A stretch of DNA of 64,000 nt from Hofstenia miamia (GCA_900660155.1 CABFPE010000047.1:1445103-1509102); one strand, 5' to 3'; positions 50,701 through 58,051 are shown, numbered from the stretch's first letter. Numbers and translations: made by a program. Notes: generated by a model not told the origin, from the letters alone.

Positions 50701-52393
50701 CCCACGTAACCTAAGTGAATTTTAACATCATTCATCATATTTTACATAATGGCCATTAGGGCAATAATATATGGATGAAATTTAAAAATAGCAATTGTGG
50801 ATGGCTAACAAATTTCGCCTTGCCAATATATGGTCATAGGGCCTGCTATGCGAAATATTGAATTTATATAATATTGCAGTGATGGTAAAGTGTTAGTAAG
50901 TATCCGGGAAATTCGATGCATTCCAATAAAATCAAAATAATTGAGAAGCAGAATTAGTTGGGTTGCGCAATATCGAGTAAATGAAAAAGCCAATGTGGCT
51001 GTCCTGAAAAAAGTGCCTACAATGTAACACTTCTTAGTTTTTTAATTTTTTAACTGCTAATTAGTTGCCTACTCTATTTTAGATATTCTCATTTTCTTAC
51101 TAAGCTTCATCGGCTTAATTTCTGCAATTGCAATTCTTTTGGTTACCTCATTCATCTACTTCAAACTTAAGAATAAAATCACTAAAGCGTAAGTCATTTT
51201 GCATTACAAGTCAAGTAATTTATCTACCAAATAATTAAAAAAATTTTCGTGCCATGTGGGGCCCTATTGATTCTATGTCAAAAAGTTTCCCACTATAAAA
51301 TTCACAAAATATTAATCAAATTAAAATTTTTTATAATATCATCGGTAAATTTAGTTTGTATTTATATTCATCTTTTTTGTCTAAGCTTGGTTTGTTTAAT
51401 TCTATATAAATTTACTCCATAATGCTTAGTTGAAAATTATCAATTGCGTTGGATAAAATTTTATATGTAAATTTCATATCACAATTCTTTTGGTGATCAG
51501 AGATGGTCGATTGATTTTTGTGTTCTATAATTCTGATATCTTTCCAATGTATTGCGCACCACAGTTGCAAATAATTTCATATACTACTTTGGAAAGGTTT
51601 TCAATCTTTGTTTCTGTCTTTGGTATTATTAGATGTCTTATTTTATTGGGCTTAAGTATAAATCCTATCTCTAAAAATGATGGAGTGATTCTTTTCAGAT
51701 ATTTCTGTAATTTAATTGATTGTATTCTTTGATATTCAATATTAAAAATGTAATTGTATAAATAATCACTTTGTTTTTAGTTTCTTGAGTTTGTAGTAAG
51801 GCCTCTAGTTTTTCTTTTATAATTCTATTGACTATATACAGTAGTGATCAAAAGTTTTCGGACACCTAACTGAACAAATTCTTTTTGCAGTGATGAGCAC
51901 TATAGCTTCGATTTTTGCAATTGGGTTAACTTTAGCACTGTGAATTCAAATTTCTCCTCAATTTAATTTTCATCCCATGCGCCTGTAAAGGGCCCCGTAA
52001 AACTGTTAGTAAATATGAATGGTATGTAAAATATAACCCAAAAATCGTATTCAGCATGAAAGACTGCTCATGGAGATGCAAATTTCAACATCGTAATGGA
52101 ATTTGCACAAGATTTGATAACCAATATTTTAGAAACTTCTGAATAAATTCTTACAAACAATTGTGAATATTTTTCATGCTGAATTTAAACAATTAACTAG
52201 CTGAAGTCTATTATTTAAGTAATTAAAATTCCATAGGTAATTCAATAATTGTTGTAGTTGCAACCTTTTATGTGCGTTTAGGCAATGTGGATATCAACTG
52301 CAAATGAATGAATACAGTATCCCAGACTTTCAATCAATACCGAAAGTTTTTACAATTGAAAGCATCGCAAATGAAGAAGCTAATCCACTTTAA
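25957..52393 (+). CDS. LTD-repeat single-pass membrane protein (whole gene)
   Basis: This 19-exon model was built by matching splice phases, giving about 2,150 codons. The N-terminus carries a signal peptide (MLYALIKVFCFFQLTNTFYI at residue 8 of the first ATG frame). The ectodomain is a series of lamin-tail-domain-like beta-sandwich units, each with [IV]NE[IV] or ISE[IV], a (F/Y)(V/I)E(L/I) strand, an (S/P)LDG-like turn, a GFFLI-like strand, an NGPAVIALL-like strand, an IDAVAY-like strand and an SISRC...TPGxPNxC close. The clearest unit is VVINEINVNQ...ADYVEIFDGG...LDGLTVAIYS in exon 8. One transmembrane helix (ILIFLLSFIGLISAIAILLV) and a ~37-residue tail end the protein. LTD-repeat cell-surface proteins of unknown function exist in several invertebrates, and I infer a surface or adhesion role only from topology. 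Unresolved points are the exon 7-8 phase clash and an in-frame TAG in exon 5. The gene is convergent with the MoaC gene. Confidence 0.75.
27658..29908. other. intron 1, first part
   Basis: AT-rich intron with (TA)n at about 27925-27957 and 29621-29655. A GC-rich insert at about 27795-27900 contains GCGGGC/GGGCC words and ends CCGGTTCCAACTCTGG, the reverse of the CAGAGTTGGAACCGG-type terminus, so it is probably a hAT-related MITE. Confidence 0.5.
29909..31310 (+). pseudogene. relic of a widespread uncharacterised multicopy family
   Basis: Two blocks read IGDQDKAWAPHVLCGSC then GWLRGSRKSMLFVIPRVWRE and, after an intron-like gap (30390-30562), SKTGAELLTSRLREWNILLD, DPTEWRLFINSSTKSLKAVL and LHNGNFYPSLPVGHS, then LLPPLHIK. 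This order of motifs is familiar to me from large families of uncharacterised proteins in cnidarian, cephalopod, insect and fish genomes, whose copy number suggests a mobile origin. I cannot name a function. The copy keeps an intron, so it did not arrive as a processed cDNA. It has about four breaks and lacks the C-terminal part. It lies inside intron 1 of the LTD gene, in the same orientation. Confidence 0.65.
31690..31945 (+). mobile_element. CAGGGGCGTAC-type MITE in intron 1
   Basis: The right end CCTGGGTACGCCCC is the reverse of GGGGCGTACCCAGG, a terminus common to hAT-like MITEs. The body (about 31745-31870) aligns well with the reverse complement of 46800-46970. It is followed directly by a (TA)n run at 31944-31970. 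Confidence 0.6.
32420..32640 (+). CDS. LTD gene exon 2 (first half of LTD unit 1)
   Basis: The acceptor ATTTAG|GAG starts in phase 0, matching exon 1. The donor is ACC|GTAAGT in phase 2. It encodes LRINELDTLSSKSGCNFVEI followed by MSLDGLALAVFN, the NE[IL]...F(V)E(I)...SLDG signature. Note that 32155 is a single N in the preceding intron. Confidence 0.75.
33132..33228 (+). CDS. LTD gene exon 3 (97 bp)
   Basis: TTTAG|A begins with the single base needed after exon 2, and ATG|GTAGGA ends in phase 0. It encodes LIIPLNKLSTRGSGLFVVSA, the DLDGxxTxxxGFFVLG strand of LTD unit 1. The exon was found from phase and motif, since no plus-strand frame longer than about 35 codons is present. Confidence 0.65.
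34084..34140. repeat. (TA)n microsatellite
   Basis: About 28 TA units within intron 3, followed by CATTTATATCTGGCACTAAG and a second similar phrase, a motif related to the one at 11128-11260. Confidence 0.9.
34346..34488. repeat. inverted TTTGGCG/CGCCAAA plus (TA)n array
   Basis: AATATTTATATTTGGCG and CGCCAAATATTAAT form a hairpin (34346-34398), followed by a long TA array interrupted by one N at 34448. The hairpin plus array is probably one repeat unit. Confidence 0.7.
34685..34901 (+). CDS. LTD gene exon 4 (second half of LTD unit 1)
   Basis: TTTTAG|TTG starts in phase 0, and AGAG|GTATTT ends in phase 1. It encodes IIEDWLSNGPAVIALLNYSN and NVIDAVAYSTRGRTNTQLMD, the NGxxAVAL and IDAVxYxT strands of the unit. 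Confidence 0.75.
35005..35871 (+). CDS. LTD gene exon 5 (units 1-3; in-frame TAG)
   Basis: TTTAG|AT supplies the two bases needed after exon 4. The exon closes unit 1 (NASISRCF...YSTPGEPNAFC), contains unit 2 (LMLSELHLGKSVDSFIEVAT to VDLPLEIYTHNS...CQHVEKL) and opens unit 3 (LYFSEIGQYENIVFIELFSK). A TAG at 35718-35720 interrupts a frame that otherwise continues as FDFNKYLERTINATI...NENGFGVFDFTIFEEK to a good donor, AAAG|GTAAGA. The protein-like sense on both sides suggests either a null allele, a base error, or readthrough. A 64-base intron ending at this TAG is formally possible (ATT|GTTTTT ... AATTAG) but would remove the conserved FIEL strand. Confidence 0.7.
35963..36049 (+). CDS. LTD gene exon 6 (87 bp)
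   Basis: TTTTAG|AG matches phase 1 of exon 5, and TTCAG|GTATCA ends in phase 1. It encodes TILSIKIWRNQKCIQIRTGN, the linker between the GFG and NGP strands of unit 3. Support is from phase only, as the sequence is weakly conserved. Confidence 0.55.
36479..36605 (+). CDS. LTD gene exon 7 (127 bp)
   Basis: TTTTAAG|GC completes the split Gly codon of exon 6, giving NSGPAIIAYVSEQRRGSPIT, clearly the NGPAVIALL strand of unit 3. The frame hits TAG at 36607, so the exon most likely ends TTATT|GTAGGT in phase 2. This does not fit exon 8, so a small exon is missing or an earlier donor (GAA|GTACAA) is used. Confidence 0.6.
36606..38206. other. intron 7 region, missing exon expected
   Basis: By analogy with the other units, about 25-30 residues (the SISRC-type closure of unit 3) should be encoded here. 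A candidate after TTGTCAG at 37151 has an open frame (TKHRDTDLAASYSEYDIFQP) but the wrong phase. A 25-bp microexon at about 36934-36957 fits both phases but is too short to judge. Confidence 0.4.
38207..38534 (+). CDS. LTD gene exon 8 (clearest LTD first half, unit 4)
   Basis: TTTTAG|GGA begins in phase 0, and CCAG|GTATTC ends in phase 1. It encodes VVINEINVNQDAIDTADYVE, IFDGGKGHTSLDGLTVAIYS, ILSLDGHKTTETGFFLISGN, a nearly textbook LTD N-terminal half with INEI, YVE, SLDG, DG.KT and GFFLI. Confidence 0.8.
39658..39843 (+). CDS. LTD gene exon 9 (second half of unit 4)
   Basis: TTTTAG|AT completes the codon opened by exon 8, and AGGG|GTGAGT ends in phase 1. It encodes RFLHNEIGGLGIYSLPADFF and LISSLVFSHHGDKARTL, the counterparts of the NGxxAVAL and IDAVVYxT strands. 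Confidence 0.7.
40210..40335 (+). mobile_element. fragment of the CAGGGGCGTAC-type MITE
   Basis: AATTTGATTTTGATTGGATA and the following bases align with the body of the element at 31690-31945 in the same orientation. Ends are missing. Confidence 0.45.
41001..41150 (+). CDS. LTD gene exon 10 (unit 4 closure)
   Basis: TTTTTTAG|AA matches phase 1, and GACG|GTAGGT ends in phase 1. It encodes KPVIFEDENSRFADECISRH and IYCTVPCSPRSANYGC, the SISRC...P closure. A second AG at 41042 would also fit in phase but would drop FEDENSRFAD, which has the spacing of an LTD tail. Confidence 0.7.
41272..41689. mobile_element. hAT MITE with GGTTCTCAACC termini, 418 bp
   Basis: The left end reads AGGTGGTTCTCAACC and the right end GGGTTGAGAATCACTG, the hAT signature CAGTGGTTCTCAACC in inverted form. 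Eight-base flanks ACTTAGAG (41264-41271) and ATTTAGAG (41690-41697) match at seven positions, a degraded hAT target duplication. GGTCCA/TGGACC words recur inside. It lies in intron 10 of the LTD gene and has no coding capacity. Confidence 0.85.
41761..42028 (+). CDS. LTD gene exon 11 (unit 5 first half)
   Basis: TTTTTTAG|TA fits phase 1, and TTAGG|GTAATA ends in phase 2. It encodes VDVFISEVFVNPTLSTFYIE and DTMRTNENGLLVLRD, matching the ISEV...(F)YIE and T(N)xNGxxVL strands. Confidence 0.75.
42526..42886 (+). CDS. LTD gene exon 12 (unit 5 end, unit 6 start)
   Basis: TTTAG|G supplies the one base needed, and GAG|GTACAT ends in phase 0. It encodes SNQTGFAVALFHG (NGxxAVAL strand), ARCQTDALGVQSFDWSPALR then TPGDPNIC (closure) and FLINEIGFDDGFFVE (next unit). 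Confidence 0.8.
43282..43640. mobile_element. pogo/Tigger-like MITE
   Basis: The left end GCAGTCTAACCTCTCTAA and the right end TATAGAGAGGTTGATTTCCA are inverted, and the sequence inside the right end read backwards contains GTTCAAGGGACCGAAC, typical of pogo-type CAGTxxAACCTCTCTATA elements. CCTCTCTAAAG recurs internally. It has no transposase and lies in intron 12. Confidence 0.65.
43798..44101 (+). CDS. LTD gene exon 13 (unit 6)
   Basis: TTTAG|GTT is phase 0 as required, and CAAG|GTAATT ends in phase 1. It encodes GRRGPIIQLDLFTMRTDQQG then LFLIKADS, VVEIVHRDCVAVVLYYSSVN and MADSLIFGACSS. The LD.FT..(N)QGLFLI and AVVLY and ADSLIFG strands fit the LTD order. Confidence 0.75.
44478..44713. other. 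assembly gap (236 N) inside intron 13
   Basis: Bordered on both sides by (TA)n (44444-44477 and 44714-44743), so the missing sequence is at least partly microsatellite. Confidence 0.99.
45008..45810 (+). mobile_element. Tc1/mariner relic with transposase C-terminus
   Basis: The left boundary looks like a Tc1 terminus (GCTCCGGTCAAAAAATGAG near 45008-45026). At about 45630-45735 the frames read LANS...PIENVVKKEIEKYAKT and EAIFAGVQ, a decayed form of WPAxSPDLNPIENxWxxLKxxV and xxELxxxIQ around the third catalytic residue of Tc1-type transposases. It is heavily mutated and lies in intron 13. Confidence 0.5.
46785..47000 (-). mobile_element. CAGGGGCGTAC-type MITE, inverted copy in intron 13
   Basis: It starts AGGGGCGTACGCAGG and carries GACGGGGG and AATAGACCCTAAACATGCAT. 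Its reverse complement aligns along about 170 bases with 31730-31870. It is therefore an inverted partner of the intron 1 copy within the same transcription unit. Confidence 0.65.
47504..47865 (+). CDS. LTD gene exon 14 (unit 6 closure, unit 7 start)
   Basis: TTTAG|GC fits exon 13, and AAG|GTATCC ends in phase 0. It encodes ESISRCQCCVTQRTEAFIHA then PISPGKPNFC, the best-preserved closure motif, and IRISEIGAFG..LPSFIELYG, a clear unit start. Confidence 0.82.
48221..48534 (+). CDS. LTD gene exon 15 (unit 7 second half)
   Basis: CATTTAG|GAA is phase 0, and AAAC|GTAAGT ends in phase 2. It encodes SHDGFFVIAEIGFEGDETMY and NIIDAIVFNSRDNRTADPII then NLLTP, the GFFVI and IDAIVFNS strands. Confidence 0.8.
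48626..48939 (+). CDS. LTD gene exon 16 (unit 7 closure, stalk)
   Basis: TATTTAG|T supplies one base, and ATTG|GTAAAA ends in phase 1. It encodes LSSCSRFHLPRSNGGFIATY then ASPGHPNIC (closure), and a juxtamembrane stretch VRYLSHITEIVVSGAQAHCQ. A GTATGT at 48816 and TAACAG at 48863 could be read as a 50-bp intron, but the frame is open across and the phases then fail. Confidence 0.72.
49603..49938 (+). CDS. LTD gene exon 17 (juxtamembrane ectodomain)
   Basis: TTAAG|CT fits phase 1, and CAAT|GTAAGT ends in phase 1. About 112 residues include SLTCHKNN, IEWVEFDGKQYSVARCSSHC then TENLYRDEF. The cysteine-containing sequence is not recognisably LTD and may be a separate membrane-proximal domain. Confidence 0.7.
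51083..51188 (+). CDS. LTD gene exon 18 (transmembrane helix)
   Basis: ATTTTAG|AT completes a Tyr codon, and AAAGC|GTAAGT ends in phase 2. It encodes ILIFLLSFIGLISAIAILLV then TSFIYFKLKNKITK, a classic membrane span followed by a basic stop-transfer. Confidence 0.85.
51840..51870 (+). mobile_element. solo Tc1-type terminus
   Basis: CAGTAGTGATCAAAAGTTTT, followed by CGGACACC, directly after TA, is the end of a Tc1/mariner element. No opposite end was found nearby, so it is a truncated copy in intron 18. Confidence 0.5.
52282..52393 (+). CDS. LTD gene last exon (cytoplasmic tail, TAA)
   Basis: TTTAG|G supplies the last base of an Ala codon. It encodes QCGYQLQMNEYSIPDFQSIP then KVFTIESIANEEANPL and TAA at 52391-52393. 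The tail has tyrosines and acidic residues but no motif I can name. Confidence 0.8.
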
Positions 52394-52496
52394 CTCCTCA
52401 ATTAGATATTTAGTGTTAAAAATGTATTATTAGCCATTTTTATGTAATTTTTGATAAACTGAAGATAATTTTACATTTGAATGATTTTCCGTTGTA

Positions 52497-52502
52497 AATA
52501 AA
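52497..52502 (+). terminator. polyadenylation signal AATAAA
   Basis: AATAAA 104 bases after the LTD gene stop codon, in a T/A-rich 3' UTR. Confidence 0.6.
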
Positions 52503-52542
52503 ATTTTAAAAAGATCACAATTATTTTACCTTAAATATATTA

Positions 52543-52548
52543 TTTAAT
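52543..52548 (-). terminator. possible polyadenylation signal ATTAAA (MoaC gene)
   Basis: TTTAAT on the plus strand reads ATTAAA on the minus strand, about 90 bases after the MoaC stop. The 3' ends of the two genes therefore lie close together. Confidence 0.3.
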
Positions 52549-52638
52549 ATATAAAATTTCCTGTTTTTTACAATATAAATCTACAAAACATTTTAAAATG
52601 AAATATTAGGATACACCAGCACCATTTATAGAGAACAA

Positions 52639-52825
52639 TTACAGTTTATAATCTGATTTGCCGCCATCTTTATGAACTAGACGAATATCTTGAATAACAG
52701 CATCATGACCTAGAGCTTTGGTCATGTCATATACAGTGAGTGCCGCAACTGAGACTGCCGTGAGTGCCTCCATTTCAACGCCAGTTTTCTGTTCGGCTTT
52801 TACGAAAGACTGGAGTAAAACTAAC
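52639..52825 (-). CDS. MOCS1: MoaC / MOCS1B last exon, cyclic pyranopterin phosphate synthesis
   Basis: The minus-strand exon after TTTATTTCAG encodes [20 protein letters not shown] then [31 protein letters not shown] and TAA. [22 protein letters not shown] is the conserved C-terminal core of MoaC, which together with MoaA makes cyclic pyranopterin monophosphate, the first step of molybdenum cofactor synthesis. In animals MoaC activity resides in the MOCS1B part of MOCS1 (mitochondrial). The exon starts with one base of a split codon. The upstream exons must lie to the right. I could not find them among the transposons between 53 and 64 kb, so they may lie outside the window. A separate MoaC gene is an alternative. 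Confidence 0.88.
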
Positions 52826-53310
52826 CTGAAATAAACCACCAAAATGCAAGAAACTAATATAAAAACCAAGACTAGCATTACACAGGTAAATATCTAAACA
52901 TGAATCGCAAATGCATAAACCTGCGAGAAGAAATTAAATTTAGTAATACAACGTACAGTTAATGGTTGATAATAATCTGGCAGTGTATGACGTATATATA
53001 AGAAATATACGATAATTTCGGCAATTAATAGTAATATACGATAATATACGAGACCAGACCAAGAATGTCGTATATAAACGACACTCGGTAAGATGTGAAT
53101 GTGATTACATATTTCCGAGATGAGATAATCGGCGTGTGCGTGTCCGCAGCGTGTCACAATGCTGACATGTTAAAGGATTTGGTCATAACGATTTGTAATT
53201 GATATCAACCAATGAGAGATCGTATTTGTCCATCAGCGCCACGCCACGGACACGCACACGCTAAATTGCATAAAGGCACGTGTTATTCAAAGTTTGTTTA
53301 TCTTGCAGTC

Positions 53311-55634
53311 ATGGTGGTCAAGTACGATGTATTTTATAAACTTCCGACAACAGTTAAGGTGGATGCTGATTGTACTGCAACATGTTATGTTAAATAATTT
53401 CGGCAATTAATAGTAATATACGATAATATACGAGACCAGACCAAGAATGTCGTATATATAAACGACACTCGGTAAGATGTGAATGTGATTACATATTTCC
53501 GAGATGAGATAATCGGCGTGTGCGTGTCCGCAGCGTGTCGCAATGCTGACATGTTTAAGGATTTGCTCATAACGATTTGTAATTGATATCAACCAATGAG
53601 AGATCCTATTTGTCCATCACGCACACGCTAAATTGCATAAAGGCACGTGTTATTCAAAGTGTTTATCTTGCAGTCATATGGTGGTCAAGTACGATGTATT
53701 TTATAAACTTCCGACAACAGTTAAGGTGGATGCTGATTGTACTGCAACATGTTATGCGTGTAAGGGAAAATTGAAGTAAATTTTATTCGAAATGCAACTT
53801 ATTACGGCATTTACAAACAAAGCATTCGATTGCACTGGATAAGCACCTAGTAGAGGTTCAGCCGAAGAATACACAGACCACATCTCTGGTTTTTGCTGGT
53901 GGCAGCTTAACTGTCACGCCGACTGTTTTTAAAAATCAAGATGTGGTAACTACGTCCATCGTAAAGAACCTTATTTTCGGTGAGTGTTTGCCTATTACCA
54001 TAGTTGAAAATGCCCACGTCCGAAAATTCATGTACGATGTGCAACCCAAATATCTGCTATCAAACAGTAATGGAAAAGCTAGACGTCTTATTTCGCCAGG
54101 CAACGCATGCCCTTCAAAGCGATTTAACTGATCTGAAATTTCGGCCAAGTATAACCGTCGACATGTGGACAACTCGTACTAATATGTGCATGATGGGTGT
54201 CACTGTTCACTACATCAAGGCAAGCAATGGTACGTGCGAACTGAAAAATATGCTGCTTGGGTGTGTCGAGTTTCCACCTCCCCATACTGGTGAAAATATC
54301 AAAATTACACTAAAGGAGCTGGCCAAAGAACGAAAGCTACCCGGTTACTTTAAAGTTATTACTGACACTGCCTCAAACGTTAAAGCAGCATTTAAAACTA
54401 CGCTCTTCGATCACGCGAGCAACGAAGTGTCTGCCGATGAAGCTTCTGCCGACGAGATGGCCCAATGTGAATGCGACGCATGTAAGGTCGACCACGGGTT
54501 TAAGATGGGCTCATGGAATTGATGCTTGGAGCACATATTACAATTGGCAACCAAGGACGGGCTGAAGGAATTGAGGCTTTACGCAGATTGCACAAAAGCT
54601 CTGACTAAAGTAAAAGCCATCACTAAGTATCAGAACCAGTCAACACAGACTGCACCCAACGATACAAGATGGGATTCAGAGTTTAGAATGGTGAAATACG
54701 TATGCGTTCCTGAAAACGTCGAAGATATCAACGATGCTCTAGAGAACACTAACCATGCAGATTTGAAACTATCAGGCCGTCATTTGAACTATTTAAGTGA
54801 TATCTGCGCTGTGTTGGAATTCATTTTAGATGCGACTGAACAGTTTCAGGCTGAGAAGTACCTACTTTTCACCGGCTTATACCCATACTCCAAGCACTAG
54901 AACTTGCCTTAACAACTACAACTTGCAGTACCAGTGCTGCAAATGCCCTTAAAGAANTGATATCAACCAATGAGAGATCGTATTTGTCCATCAGCGCCAC
55001 AGACACGCACACGCTAAATTGCATAAATCCACGTGTTATTCTAAGTTTGTTTATCTTGCAGTCATGGTGGTCAATTACGATATATTTTATAAACTTCCGA
55101 CAACAGTTAAGGTNTACAACTTGCAGTACCAGTGCTGCAAATGCCCTTAAAGAAACATTATATACTGCACTCAAGAAGAGATTTAAGTTCGTGCTGGATG
55201 ATGAGACTGTCATCATGGCTGCTGTGTTATCGCCGGAAATAAAGCTTTCTTTCACCGACACCTCGCATGATTTCTTCAGTTTCAGTAAGAACAATGTTAC
55301 GAGTGTCGTACGAGAGTATGTGGAAAATCATCCATCAGTAACAGCGAGGCCAGTAGCTAAAGCCACGACCGCAGTTGATGATGATCCTCCTGCTAAGAAG
55401 GGTAAACTTATGGAATTTTCACTCTTTGCCGACCATCTGCCACCAAGTGCAAATTCTATTAAAATGGACCCCTTGCATATTTGGGCATTGCAATGGGATA
55501 CTGCGCCAGAAATGACAATAATCGCACTGGAAGTTGTCGGTTCCGGTGAGCTCGGCACCAGTGGAGAGATTATTTTCAAAATGCGCGCGAACATTGGGTC
55601 AAATGCGGCTGCGAATGAAGGCAACAACTCTTGA
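53311..55634 (+). pseudogene. hAT transposase of copy 1
   Basis: The BED finger start (MVVKYDVFYKL...DADCTATC) is truncated in the first repeat and restarts near 53680. The catalytic core frame (54004-54522) has TVDMWTTRTNMCMMGVTVHY (first acidic site) and FKVITDTASNVKAAF (second). A TGA at 54523 then separates GFKMGSWN from CLEHILQLATKDGL, the CxxH helix of hAT transposases. A frame then runs to 54900 (RWDSEFRMVKY). The C-terminal dimerisation region (55115-55634) lacks the segment with the last acidic residue (VERLFSKCG), so this copy cannot encode a working enzyme. Confidence 0.75.
54957..55115. other. misplaced 5' segment between two single-N joins
   Basis: A 157-base piece identical in kind to the hAT 5' end (compare 59793-59950) sits between N at 54957 and N at 55115. 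The sequence before the first N and after the second overlaps (both hold TGCAGTACCAGTGCTGCAAA). This is a patch inserted during gap filling. Confidence 0.8.
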
Positions 55635-55850
55635 CAAACTCATGATGATAAACTACAATTTGTAACTTTTGAAATTCAGTAATTTTGTTTAAGATTTTTT
55701 CTACATAGCCGCCGCGGTAAAAAAAATTGGCTAAAATATACGAAAGTGATATACGACTTCGGTAAATATAAGAATCGTAATATACGAAAAAAATTACTGA
55801 AATATACGAATATACGATATACAACAATCCCGATATACGTCAATTCACTG

Positions 55851-56723
55851 CTTACAGCTAACATCATGTAGTTCCTCTTCACATAATTATAAGGCAATCG
55901 ATTTGGCAATTTTGTCAATTAATTTGTAAGGGTGCAATCTTAAAAGTTACAGAAGTATACGTTAATTGCCAATTCAAAAAAGCGTATAAGAGAAGAGAAG
56001 TGCATATTCATACAAAAATTGACGTTTTCTGCGGATATACACTAATAGATCATTCTAAATAAAAGCTATACGGGGTATACCTGCGCATACCCTTGACTAC
56101 AGCCCCGTTTATGATTTACTAAACAAATCCTTATTGCTTAGTCGATCTCGTTTTGACATTTAACTAGCTTGGTTATTGTGTTTTAATCAACACTTTCCAC
56201 AAAGAAGTGCAATAGTCTAAGGAGATTGATTCAATTCAGATATTTTTTACAGAGGTAGCCGTTGCTTTAAATAATGAGGGCAATCCACATATGTACAAGA
56301 CACCATAAATAAGATATTTCTTTATATATATATATATATATATTGTGAAAAAATAAAGTTTTATTGTAATGAAATTGTTCCGACTTCATCAAAGAGACAT
56401 GAAATGAAACCTAATTTGGTCTTCAATCATTCGAACAAGAACTATAATTCAAGATTTATGTTGTTCATGTGAAAATTTTTAACACAAAAAAAGAACGATG
56501 TAAATTTTCATAATTGTTTTTGCCCAAATCTCCCTATTTCGTTTCTTTTTACCATTGCTTTGCATGTATTTGTGTGTCAACAACAAAAATGCAGCTAATT
56601 TTCTTTGATCCATGTTTTAAAATGATATCTTTTCTTACATATTTCTTATCTCCCCGGCACAAGATAATTACTCTCAGTTCATGTGACGGGGCATGGTTCA
56701 TTGTGTATCACTCCAAGGAGCAT
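55851..56723. other. stretch between hAT copies, no gene seen
   Basis: It starts with the 8-mer CTTACAGC. It contains (TA)n at about 56325-56344. Plus-strand frames here are shadows of the Tc1 relic or non-coding. Confidence 0.4.
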
Positions 56724-57023
56724 TCAACTTAGTTCATTTTCCCCGGGACAAAGCCCACCGTGTAACATCCGCTTTATGCGTTGCTTTGGGTCATTTTTCA
56801 CACGACGTACCAGTAAATTTTCGTTTCCTTTTGTCAATTTTTGCTTTCTCTCCGTTGATTTACCAGCTGTAAATGTACCATTTCTCTCATATCTCGCAAA
56901 AGCAGACTGGGCTAAAGATCTGCATTTTAAATCTAGAACTTCTACTATTTTCTTCCATGAATAATGTTGTTTTCGCAGAAAAACGAGTTGCGAAACAATA
57001 GAATCAGGCAATGGTTTTCCCAT
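56724..57023 (-). mobile_element. Tc1-type transposase N-terminal fragment
   Basis: The minus-strand frame begins MGKPLPDSIVSQLVFLRKQH and continues YSWKKIVEVLDLKCRSLAQS with FARYERNGT, then RKQKLTKGNENLLVRRVKND. This is the paired helix-turn-helix DNA-binding domain of Tc1-like transposases (intact forms have GRPRKLTxxxExxLxRxVxxxP). The frame ends after 99 codons without the DDE domain. I found no matching inverted repeats, so it is a truncated insert. Confidence 0.8.
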
Positions 57024-58051
57024 TTCAAGCGTTTTATGCTATTGAAAACGTAATATGACTGACTTTTTTTATTAATTAACAATGTATTATCACAAACGCG
57101 ATGATTTTGTAGCTTCAGTTGATTCATTAAGAATGGTGGCAAAAAGTTAAAAAACAAGATGTACGTAGCATTTTGTCAACCTACCAAATGGGATGCACCT
57201 ATATGAAGATTATATTAGGTTTTCAAATACGCAATTATCTACAAGAACAATTAATGAGCATGAGATCACTTCCAGTATTTCTAATCATCTAATCAAGTGC
57301 AGACTTAACTTTGAAAAAAAATACAGATAATTCAAAATTTTTTTAAAAAATTTGCATAATATACTTACAACCCAGTCTAAGCACCAAAAAAGATTGCATT
57401 TATAAATAAAATTTACGGTTTCTTAAAATTTAAAAATGCTCATTAATTTTAAGACCAGGACATTAAGCATGACATTAAGGTCAAGTAATTTAGAAAATTA
57501 TTCAGAGCATTTTCATACATTTTTGCAAATATGCTTGGGCACCAAAGATTTTATATATAAATAAATATGTCATATCTATCATTATTTAAAATCAAAAATT
57601 TTTTTTATTATACATATATATATATATATGTACATGATGTTATGAAAATGATCAAATCCAAAAAATAACGATTTATTAGCAGTTAAATACATATATCAGA
57701 GATTTGAAAATCAGTTATGTGTAGCATTTATTTATGAGCAAGTATAACTTCCAATGGTATTTGTGCATGTCGAGTTCGTACATCTTGCAGATGAACTGCA
57801 TTCATCAACGTCTAAATACATTGTAATTTTTTAACATTACTTGTGTTAATTGCTTAATTAGATTTGCCTTGATTGTACGAATTGTTTGAATTTCAATTTC
57901 ATACAAATATAATTTTTTTCAAAATGTTTTCAAGCACTCCAGCACCCTCGCATTGTGCTTGCCACACCCTCCTACATCACTGTGGTGATTAAATCCTTAC
58001 TTTCAGAATATAATGACTTGATAGTAGTATTATATATATATATATATATAT
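57024..58051. other. AT-rich stretch before the 1-kb gap
   Basis: It contains (TA)n at 57613-57630 and 58030-58051 and no recognisable coding sequence. Confidence 0.4.

Larger units (their letters stand above)
52981..55850 (+). mobile_element. hAT transposon with BED finger, copy 1 (rearranged)
   Basis: It starts CAGTGTATGACGTATAT and ends ATATACGTCAATTCACTG (inverted). Subterminal regions are full of TATACGA words. The 5' part (53010-53393) is repeated at 53395-53775. A further copy of the 5' segment (54958-55114), bounded by single N at 54957 and 55115, sits inside the 3' half. The left 8-mer TAATCTGG does not match the right one, CTTACAGC. The copy is therefore either rearranged in the genome or chimeric in the assembly. 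Confidence 0.85.

Noticed and set aside
53407-53592. Minus-strand frames in the hAT 5' regions (also at 52894-53157 and 59549-59803)
   Set aside because: They repeat with each copy of the transposon end and are shadows of subterminal repeats, not genes.
56512-56964. Plus-strand frames over 56.5-57.0 kb
   Set aside because: The minus strand of the right half encodes a clear Tc1-type helix-turn-helix domain. The plus frames are its shadow.
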